The notes beneath the pieces were generated by a model that did not search any database, was not told the DNA's origin, and worked only from the letters and a program-made list of their open reading frames with translations. The position numbers were made by a program, and so were the translations under genes. From Rubrobacter sp. (GTDB taxonomy: Bacteria; Actinomycetota; Rubrobacteria; Rubrobacterales; Rubrobacteraceae), in assembly GCA_020253895.1 (NCBI GenBank), contig JADDKG010000327.1:1-6621 (forward strand): DNA of 6,621 nucleotides, given 5' to 3'. Shown piece after piece: positions 1-4,617 of this stretch (position 1 is its first letter; every line of letters starts with the position of its first letter).

Positions 1-236
1 TCCAGTACATCATCCCGCACCAGGCAAATGCACGCATAATACATGCGGCGGCCCGCAAGCTGGAGGTGCCCGAGGAGAAGCTGGTGGTGAACGTGGACCG
101 GTTCGGCAACACCTCTGCCGCGAGCATCCCGCTTTCTTACCCGGACATCTTCGACGGGCTGGAGCCGGGGAAGTACATAATCACGGTGGGCTTCGGGTTC
201 GGGCTCACCTGGGCGGCGAACCTTTACAGGATCTAG
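1..236 (+). CDS. fabH: 3-oxoacyl-ACP synthase III (KAS III), C-terminal 77 residues
   Basis: Partial gene: the 5' end lies outside the window and the reading frame runs from base 3 to the TAG at 234-236. KAS III condenses an acyl-CoA primer with malonyl-ACP, the first condensation of bacterial type II fatty-acid synthesis, in the cytoplasm. The fragment carries two of the three catalytic residues of the thiolase fold: the His of PHQAN (fragment residue 6) and the Asn of GNTSAASIP (residue 36). Their 30-residue spacing equals that of His244 and Asn274 in E. coli FabH. The end, GFGFGLTWAANLYRI, matches the family's closing strand, with Phe where Gly or Ala is more usual. The catalytic Cys would lie upstream of the window. 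fabD follows 29 nt later on the same strand, consistent with an operon. The PHQAN and GNTS motifs favour FabH over FabF or FabB. Confidence 0.95.
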   Translation, partial: QYIIPHQANARIIHAAARKLEVPEEKLVVNVDRFGNTSAASIPLSYPDIFDGLEPGKYIITVGFGFGLTWAANLYRI

Positions 237-249
237 ATCACCGACGCAG

Positions 250-262
250 GAAGAGAGGGGGG
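250..262 (+). promoter_or_regulatory. Ribosome binding site deciding the TTG start of fabD
   Basis: The fabH-fabD gap ends in a purine run (GAAGAGAGGGGGG) a few bases before TTG at 266. No ATG or GTG occurs in this frame between the fabH stop and 266. The next candidate, GTG at 284, would leave only two residues before the conserved FPGQG motif. The site therefore supports TTG as the start. It is a good but not perfect match to the AGGAGG anti-16S core. Confidence 0.7.
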
Positions 263-265
263 ATT

Positions 266-1087
266 TTGGGAGACAGGCTGGCTGTGGTGTTCCCGGGACA
301 GGGCACCTCGGGGGTTGAGGGCTCGGGCGAGGCGTGGGAGCTGGCCCGCGGGCGTGCGGTTGGAGGAGAGGTGCCTTATCAGCTGCGGGTGTTCGCCGGG
401 TCGGTGGATCTCTTCTTCAGGCTCCGGGAGGCTGGGGTGAGCCCGGAGGTGGTGGCGGGGCACTCGCTGGGGGAGTATGCTGCGGCGGTTGCCGCCGGGA
501 GCCTCGCGCTCGAGGATGCGGTGGGTCTCGTGGCCGAGAGGGACCGGCTCATGACGGAGGCCTCGCGGAAGAACCCCGGGGGCATGGTCGCCGTTGTGGG
601 GGCCGATCCCCAGGATGTGCTCCGGGCGGCCGAGGAGACCGAGGGGGTAGTGGTCGCGGCCAACTTCAACAGCCCGCGGCAGACCGTGCTCTCGGGGGAG
701 CCCGGGGCCGTGGAGGCTGCGGCCGGGAAGGTCGGGGGGCGGAAGATCCGGCTGAACGTTGCCGGGGCCTTCCACTCCCCGCTCATGCAGGAGGCCGCGC
801 TGGAGATGGAGACGCTCCTCGCCGGGGTCTCCTTCCGGGACCCCGAGGTGCCGGTGATCGGCGGGTCCGACGGGGCGGTGCTCCGGCGGGGGGAGGATGT
901 GCGGCTCGCGTTGCAGCGTCAGATGCTGGCTCCCGTACGGTGGGTCGCCGTCGTGGAACGGATGCTGGAGCTCGGGGTTGCGGAGGTCGTGGAGGCCGGG
1001 GAGGACGGTACCCTCACCCGGATGCTCCGGGACTTCCGGGGAAAGGGCCTGCGGGGCAGGCGGGCCGGGGAGGTCCTCGCATCATGA
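266..1087 (+). CDS. fabD: Malonyl-CoA:ACP transacylase, compact form
   Basis: FabD moves malonyl from CoA to the phosphopantetheine of ACP, making the extender unit for FabH and FabF. Visible motifs are FPGQG (residues 9-13, oxyanion Gln), GHSLGE (65-70, nucleophile Ser67), Arg92 in the AERDRLM helix (equivalent to E. coli Arg117, binds the malonyl carboxylate), NFNSPRQ (133-139) and AFHSPLM with catalytic His170. The start is TTG, supported by the purine-rich site just upstream. The protein has 273 residues against about 309 in E. coli. About 25 are missing between GQG and the Ser, where the family normally has a helical segment and a T-x(3-4)-QPA motif; only VPYQLRVFA resembles the latter. 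Near the C-terminus the usual GPG is replaced by GEDG. No other frame supplies the missing segment, so a simple frameshift is unlikely. The stop overlaps fabZ by ATGA. Confidence 0.93.
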   Translation: MGDRLAVVFPGQGTSGVEGSGEAWELARGRAVGGEVPYQLRVFAGSVDLFFRLREAGVSPEVVAGHSLGEYAAAVAAGSLALEDAVGLVAERDRLMTEASRKNPGGMVAVVGADPQDVLRAAEETEGVVVAANFNSPRQTVLSGEPGAVEAAAGKVGGRKIRLNVAGAFHSPLMQEAALEMETLLAGVSFRDPEVPVIGGSDGAVLRRGEDVRLALQRQMLAPVRWVAVVERMLELGVAEVVEAGEDGTLTRMLRDFRGKGLRGRRAGEVLAS

Positions 1088-1536
1088 GGCCGCCGCTGGG
1101 CCCGGCCGAGATCCGGGGGCTCATCCCGCACCGCTACCCCTTCTTGCTGGTCGACAGGATCGAGGAGCTCGAGCCCGGCGTGCGGGCGGTGGGCGTCAAG
1201 GGGGTCACCCAGAACGAGCCCTTCTTCCAGGGTCACTTCCCGGACTACCCGGTGATGCCCGGGGTGCTCATCGTGGAGGCCATGGCGCAGGTGGGGGCCG
1301 TGGGGGTCATGGCGGTAGAGGAGTACCGCCAGAAGCTCGCGCTCTTCGCCGGGATAGACGGGGTGCGCTTCAGGAAGCAGGTTCTCCCCGGGGACCTGCT
1401 CCGGATGGAGGTCGAGATAGACCGGCTCCGGGGCCGGGTGGGGCGCGGCAGGGGCCGGGCCTCCGTGGACGGGGAGCGGGTGTGCGAGGCGGAGCTCATG
1501 TTCGCGTTTGCCGAGAGGGGGGAGGAGAGCCGATGA
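1084..1536 (+). CDS. fabZ: 3-hydroxyacyl-ACP dehydratase
   Basis: FabZ removes water from (3R)-hydroxyacyl-ACP to give trans-2-enoyl-ACP in each elongation round. The 150-residue hot-dog-fold protein matches the usual FabZ length (about 140-150). Diagnostic motifs are [14 protein letters not shown] (residues 13-26), the catalytic His in [11 protein letters not shown] (His51) and the catalytic Glu in LIVEAMAQ (Glu65). The [11 protein letters not shown] signature and the short single domain favour FabZ over FabA. The ATG at 1084 overlaps the fabD stop (ATGA), and a GGGGAGG inside the fabD end can serve as ribosome binding site, so translation is probably coupled. The stop in turn overlaps the fabG start. 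The segment [10 protein letters not shown] (residues 115-124) is unusually Arg/Gly-rich for the late strands of the fold. Confidence 0.96.
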   Translation: MRPPLGPAEIRGLIPHRYPFLLVDRIEELEPGVRAVGVKGVTQNEPFFQGHFPDYPVMPGVLIVEAMAQVGAVGVMAVEEYRQKLALFAGIDGVRFRKQVLPGDLLRMEVEIDRLRGRVGRGRGRASVDGERVCEAELMFAFAERGEESR

Positions 1537-2279
1537 TAGCCGAGGGGAGGGTGGCCATCGTCACCGGCGGAGGCCGGGGCATCGGGCGCGCGATCGCCGT
1601 GAGGCTCGCCCGGGAGGGGGCGCAGGTGGCGCTCTCCTACCGTTCAAACGACGCCGCCGCCGAAAAGACGGCCGAGCTCGTTCGCGAGGCGGGGGGCCGC
1701 TGCGAGCTCTTCAAGGGTGACGTTGCTTCCTCCGGCGACGTCAAGGCCCTCTTCGACGGGGTGGGCGAGGCCTTCGGCCGGCTGGACATCCTCGTCAACA
1801 ACGCCGGAATCACGAGGGACAACATCATGCTGCGGATGAAGGAGGAGGAGTTCGACGAGGTGCTGAGGACCAACCTCAAGGGCACCTACCTCTGCACCCG
1901 GGCGGCGCTGCGGCCCATGCTGCGGGCGCGGTGGGGTCGGATCGTCAACATCAGCAGCGTCGTCGGGCTCGTGGGTAACGCCGGGCAGGCCAACTACGCA
2001 GCCTCCAAGGCCGGGATCATCGGTTTCACCAAGAGCGTCGCCCGGGAGGTTGCCCAGCGGGGCATCACCGTCAACGCCGTGGCCCCCGGTTACGTGGAGA
2101 CCGAGCTCACCGGTAGCCTCCCCGAGGAGGTGAAGCAGGGCATCCTCGGGCAGACCCCGGCCGGACGCTTCGGGGAGCCCGAGGAGGTCGCGGAGGTCGT
2201 CGCCTTTCTCGCCGGCGAGGGGGCCGGGTACGTCACCGGGCAGACCATCGCGGTGGACGGCGGCATGACCATGCACTAG
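1533..2279 (+). CDS. fabG: 3-oxoacyl-ACP reductase (NADPH-dependent SDR)
   Basis: FabG reduces 3-ketoacyl-ACP to the (3R)-hydroxy form, normally with NADPH, as a cytoplasmic tetramer. The 248-residue protein has the full classical short-chain dehydrogenase set: nucleotide-binding TGGGRGIG (residues 11-18), GDV (62-64), NNAG (89-92), Asn114 in RTNLKG, catalytic Ser142 in NISSVVG, Tyr155 and Lys159 in YAASK, and PGYVET (185-190). The closing segment [14 protein letters not shown] is typical of FabG. The ATG at 1533 overlaps the fabZ stop as ATGA, with a strong GGGGGGAGGAGAG site upstream. Many SDRs share these motifs, but the position between fabZ and acpP makes the FabG assignment secure. A 74-nt gap separates it from acpP. 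The stop codon contributes to an inverted repeat described separately. Confidence 0.96.
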   Translation: MIAEGRVAIVTGGGRGIGRAIAVRLAREGAQVALSYRSNDAAAEKTAELVREAGGRCELFKGDVASSGDVKALFDGVGEAFGRLDILVNNAGITRDNIMLRMKEEEFDEVLRTNLKGTYLCTRAALRPMLRARWGRIVNISSVVGLVGNAGQANYAASKAGIIGFTKSVAREVAQRGITVNAVAPGYVETELTGSLPEEVKQGILGQTPAGRFGEPEEVAEVVAFLAGEGAGYVTGQTIAVDGGMTMH

Positions 2280-2305
2280 CGCAATTTGAGTTACACTACG
2301 CGCTA
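2277..2305. promoter_or_regulatory. Inverted repeat TAGCGC-N17-GCGCTA at the fabG-acpP junction
   Basis: The left arm TAGCGC (2277-2282) includes the fabG stop codon. The right arm GCGCTA (2300-2305) is its exact reverse complement after 17 nt. No T-run follows, so it does not look like a terminator. Centre-to-centre arm spacing of 23 bp is about two helical turns, which would suit a dimeric regulator. A 6-bp arm in GC-rich DNA can also arise by chance. A TACACT -10-like box lies between the arms. Confidence 0.25.
2286..2304 (+). promoter_or_regulatory. Possible internal promoter upstream of acpP
   Basis: This AT-richer patch in the longest gap of the fab cluster contains TACACT (2292-2297), a four-of-six match to the TATAAT -10 consensus (T1, A2, A5? 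no C; best-supported positions are T1, A2 and T6), followed by ACGCGCTAT. No convincing -35 box sits 16-18 nt upstream. TTGAGT at 2286-2291 could instead serve as a -35, but the hexamer 17 nt downstream (CAGCAT) is weak. An extra promoter here would fit the high cellular demand for ACP. A similar TACA-T/GCGCTAT arrangement precedes smc. Confidence 0.3.
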
Positions 2306-2338
2306 TGCCAGCATGAGTAGGGTGTCTCTGTGTAGGAT

Positions 2339-2352
2339 AGGAGAGGAGAGGA
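2339..2352 (+). promoter_or_regulatory. Tandem Shine-Dalgarno fixing the TTG start of acpP
   Basis: The purine run AGGAGAGGAGAGGA lies just upstream of TTG at 2354 and contains overlapping AGGAGAGG cores. In the acpP frame there is a TAG stop at 2333-2335. The codons between it and 2354 are GAT, AGG, AGA, GGA, GAG and GAT, none of which can initiate. TTG at 2354 is therefore the first possible start. Starting any later would remove the first ACP helix. Confidence 0.75.
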
Positions 2353-2353
2353 T

Positions 2354-2599
2354 TTGGATCGCGAAGAGATACTGCAGAAGATCCAGGAGATAACCGCCGA
2401 CCGCCTCGGCGTCGACGAGAGCGAGGTCACCCCGGAGGCCTCCTTCCGGGAGGACCTGGAGGCCGACTCGCTTGACCTTGTGGAGCTCATCATGGAGCTC
2501 GAGGAGGCCTTCGGGATGGAGATCCCGGACGAGGAGGCCGAGAAGATCACCACCGTCGAGGAGGCCGTCGACTACGTGGTGGAGCACCAGACCGCGTGA
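2354..2599 (+). CDS. acpP: Acyl carrier protein
   Basis: AcpP carries the growing acyl chain on a 4'-phosphopantetheine arm and is the shared substrate of FabD, FabH, FabG, FabZ and FabF. The 81-residue acidic protein is of normal length. The attachment site is Ser39 in [16 protein letters not shown], the classic DSL motif at the start of helix II. The helix III-IV region ([19 protein letters not shown]) is also standard. The start is TTG, proved by an in-frame stop 21 nt upstream and supported by a strong tandem Shine-Dalgarno; a TTG start is notable for what is usually a very abundant protein. The stop TGA overlaps the GTG of fabF (GTGA), which suggests coupled translation. Acidity and the DSL context match fatty-acid ACPs rather than carrier domains of large synthetases. 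Confidence 0.97.
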   Translation: MDREEILQKIQEITADRLGVDESEVTPEASFREDLEADSLDLVELIMELEEAFGMEIPDEEAEKITTVEEAVDYVVEHQTA

Positions 2600-3843
2600 G
2601 CTCCACCGGCAACGGCCACGCGCTCATAACCGGCCTCGGCGCGGTAACCCCGCTGGGCAGCGGGGCGGAGAACTTCTGGGATGCCGCCCTGCACGGCAAG
2701 AGCGGGATAGGCGAGATCACGCTCTTCGACCCCTCGCCCTACCCCTCCCGGATCGCCGGGGAGTGCCGGGACTTTGATCCCACCGATTACATGAGCCGCA
2801 AGGAGGCCCGCCGGATGGACCGCTACGGCCAGTTCGGCGTGGCGGCAGGGATCGAGGCCGCCCAGCACGCCGGCATCGTGGACATCGTCCGCAAGAGGCC
2901 CGAGCGGGTGGCGATAGTCATCGGCAGCGGGATCGGCGGGATCTCCACCTGGGAGCGCGAGTACCGGGTGCTGCACGAGCGCGGCCCCGGCCGGGTGAGC
3001 CCCTTCCTTATCACCATGATGGTCCCCAACATGGCCGCCGGGCAGCTGGCGATCATGCTCGGGGCCACCGGCCCCACCCAGTGCCCGGTCCTGGCCTGCG
3101 CCACCGGCGGCGAGGCGATAGCCGAGGGGCTGGAGCTGATCCGGCGGGGCGACGCCGATGTGGTCATAGCGGGCTCCTCGGAGGCCCCGATCACGCCGCT
3201 CTCCATGGCGGGCTTCTGCGCGATCCGGGCGGTGAGCCGCCGCAACGACGAGCCCCACCGGGCGAGCCGTCCCTTCGACGCCGACCGCGACGGCTTCGTC
3301 ATGAGCGAGGGTGCGGGCGCTATGGTGCTGGAGAGCCCGGAGCACGCCGAGAGGCGGGGGGCAGAGCCCATAGCCGCGGTGGCGGGCTACGGCCGGACGA
3401 CCGACGCCTACCACGTGACCGCCCCCGACGAGCAGGGGCGCGGCGTGGAGCGGGCCATCCGGCTCGCGCTTGAGGACGCCGGGATGTCCCCGGAGGACGT
3501 CGGGCATGTCAACGCCCACGCCACAGCCACCCCCACCGGCGACGGCCCCGAGACCCGGGCCATAGCCCGGGTGGTGCCGCACGCCCACGTCTCCGGGACC
3601 AAGTCCATGACCGGCCACTCCTTCGGCGCCGTGGGGACCACGGAGGGGATAATGTGCGCGCTGGCCCTCAAGCACAAGGTGGTCCCGCCGACCATAAACC
3701 TGGAGAGGCTGGCCGACGACTGCGAGCGGCTGAACTACGTCGGGCCCGAGGCCCGGAAGGTCCCGGACCTCAAAGGCGCCATCTCCAACTCCATGGGGTT
3801 CGGCGGCCACAACGTGGTTGTGGCGTTCAGGAGCGTGGAATAG
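2596..3843 (+). CDS. fabF: 3-oxoacyl-ACP synthase II (KAS II)
   Basis: FabF condenses acyl-ACP with malonyl-ACP in the elongation steps. The 415-residue protein matches the usual length of about 413. The Cys-His-His triad is visible: Cys168 in LACATGG, His308 in [11 protein letters not shown] and His341 in [12 protein letters not shown], with the conserved Lys336 in the same motif. The gatekeeper loop is GFGGHN (401-406, Phe402). The N-terminal [13 protein letters not shown] is typical of the family. The GTG start at 2596 overlaps the acpP stop, and GGTGGAG about 13 nt upstream may act as a weak ribosome site. Variations include NAHATATP where NAHGTSTP is usual, and GGEAIAEG after the Cys where GTHAIGDA is common. 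The triad and full length indicate an active elongating KAS rather than a decarboxylating chain-length factor, which would lack the Cys. rnc follows after 16 nt. Confidence 0.95.
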   Translation: MSSTGNGHALITGLGAVTPLGSGAENFWDAALHGKSGIGEITLFDPSPYPSRIAGECRDFDPTDYMSRKEARRMDRYGQFGVAAGIEAAQHAGIVDIVRKRPERVAIVIGSGIGGISTWEREYRVLHERGPGRVSPFLITMMVPNMAAGQLAIMLGATGPTQCPVLACATGGEAIAEGLELIRRGDADVVIAGSSEAPITPLSMAGFCAIRAVSRRNDEPHRASRPFDADRDGFVMSEGAGAMVLESPEHAERRGAEPIAAVAGYGRTTDAYHVTAPDEQGRGVERAIRLALEDAGMSPEDVGHVNAHATATPTGDGPETRAIARVVPHAHVSGTKSMTGHSFGAVGTTEGIMCALALKHKVVPPTINLERLADDCERLNYVGPEARKVPDLKGAISNSMGFGGHNVVVAFRSVE

Positions 3844-3859
3844 TAACATAGCAACCGGA

Positions 3860-4519
3860 ATGTCTATAAAAGAGCTGATAGAGATACTGCCAGATCCACT
3901 GCGCAAGCGGGCTCTGACCCACCCGAGCGTCGCCGACCCCTACCATTCGAACGGCCGGCTGGAGTTCCTCGGCGACTCGATCCTAAACCACCGGGTTGCG
4001 GAGCTGGTCTTCCACAGCTACCCCGAGCTTCTGGAGGGGGACCTCACCCGGATCCGGGCCCACCTGGTCAGGAAGTCCTTTCTGGCCTCCGTCGGCCGCA
4101 GCGAGGGGCTGGAGGAGATGATCGAGAGCTCCGTCATAAACGACTCGGTGATCGCCGACACGGTGGAGGCGATCATCGGGGCGGCCTACCTCATAGACAA
4201 GGACCTGGTCCTCAGGACGATAGACGAGATCTTCAACCCGGCCGAGGTGGACACCGACGAGCTGAGGGACTGGAAGACGCTCCTGCAGGAGACGCTGCAG
4301 TCGGAGGGGCTCCGGCCGACCTACCGGGTGATCTCGAAGCAGGGGCCGCCGCACCGGCCCGTTTTTATCTCCGGCGTCTCGGTGGACGGCGAGGAGGTGG
4401 CCACCGGGAAGGGCAACTCGATCAAGCAGAGCGAGCAGGCCGCCGCCCGGGCCGCCCTGGAGATCCTGGGCGTCAGGCCCCTGCCGCGCTCGCCGGTCGA
4501 GGTCCACGTCGGGGCCTGA
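3860..4519 (+). CDS. rnc: Ribonuclease III
   Basis: RNase III cuts double-stranded RNA, including rRNA precursors. The 219-residue protein has the normal two parts: an endonuclease domain (about 5-125) and a dsRNA-binding domain (about 137-205, from DWKTLLQETLQSEG to SEQAAARAALEIL). The signature is GRLEFLGDSIL (32-42). Metal-binding residues Glu35, Asp39, Asp100 and Glu103 (in ADTVEAIIGAAYL) are present, as is Glu60 of EGDLTR. Two oddities stand out. Residue 32 is Gly (GGC) where the family has Glu (E. coli Glu38), and the loop before ADTVEA is about 9 residues shorter than in E. coli, lacking the usual GG. The ATG at 3860 gives a family-like N-terminus. An upstream in-frame ATG at 3818 lies inside fabF and would add 14 unrelated residues. 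No strong Shine-Dalgarno is seen, so coupling to fabF is plausible. Confidence 0.92.
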   Translation: MSIKELIEILPDPLRKRALTHPSVADPYHSNGRLEFLGDSILNHRVAELVFHSYPELLEGDLTRIRAHLVRKSFLASVGRSEGLEEMIESSVINDSVIADTVEAIIGAAYLIDKDLVLRTIDEIFNPAEVDTDELRDWKTLLQETLQSEGLRPTYRVISKQGPPHRPVFISGVSVDGEEVATGKGNSIKQSEQAAARAALEILGVRPLPRSPVEVHVGA

Positions 4520-4541
4520 CGGGCCCGCTTCGCTTCCGCGC

Positions 4542-4576
4542 AAGCCCGGTGAACGCTTGTTTGCTGGGCTTTTCTT
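4542..4576 (+). terminator. Rho-independent terminator after rnc
   Basis: Bases 4542-4554 (AAGCCCGGTGAAC) pair with 4559-4571 (GTTTGCTGGGCTT) around a GCTT tetraloop. All 13 positions pair, three of them as G-U wobbles. The lower stem contains four consecutive G-C pairs (4544-4547 with 4566-4569). TTTTCTT follows at 4570-4576, and AA precedes the left arm. It begins 22 nt after the rnc stop and should end the fab-rnc transcript before smc. The stem's upper half is rather weak, so termination may be partial. Confidence 0.8.
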
Positions 4577-4596
4577 GTGCTTTTGGCCGGGTGGTT

Positions 4597-4612
4597 GCGT
4601 ACAATTGTGCGC
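4597..4612 (+). promoter_or_regulatory. Probable smc promoter -10 region within a near-palindrome
   Basis: TACAAT (4600-4605) matches TATAAT at five of six positions. A start site about 7 nt downstream would fall at 4611-4613, leaving only 5-7 nt before the smc ATG at 4618. The box sits inside GCGTACAATTGTGCGC, a 16-bp palindrome with one mismatched pair and a perfect ACAATTGT core. Such symmetry could be an operator that would block RNA polymerase when bound. The -35 region is not convincing: TTGTGC at 4575-4580 is 19 nt upstream. Position just after a terminator supports a promoter here. Confidence 0.5.
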
Positions 4613-4617
4613 TATAG

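Noticed and set aside
188..213. A G-quadruplex-like pattern (four GGG runs with loops of 4, 3 and 7) at the end of fabH
   Set aside because: It encodes the conserved FabH C-terminal motif, and such patterns are expected by chance at about 70% GC.
334..1083. A + strand extension upstream of fabZ, in the fabZ frame, overlapping fabD
   Set aside because: The translation is Gly/Arg-rich with no domain and runs through the fabD coding sequence. The ATG at 1084 gives a standard-length FabZ.
897..1532. A + strand N-terminal extension of fabG through fabZ
   Set aside because: It is out of frame with fabZ and low-complexity. FabG begins properly at 1533 with a strong ribosome site and normal length.
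2325..2350. Possible pairing of TCTCT (2325-2329) with AGAG in the acpP Shine-Dalgarno, as a ribosome-site switch
   Set aside because: Only four Watson-Crick pairs plus a wobble with a 12-nt loop; too weak to support a switch.
3818..3859. An upstream ATG giving a 233-residue RNase III
   Set aside because: The extra residues would be translated from the end of fabF, match no RNase III N-terminus, and have no ribosome site. ATG 3860 is preferred.
2572..3906. A 444-codon open frame on the minus strand opposite fabF
   Set aside because: It is a shadow of fabF caused by high GC. The composition is low-complexity and it spans three real genes' boundaries.
4520..4527. The palindrome CGGGCCCG just after the rnc stop
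   Set aside because: Eight bases without a loop or T-run, common in GC-rich DNA, and separate from the convincing terminator stem.
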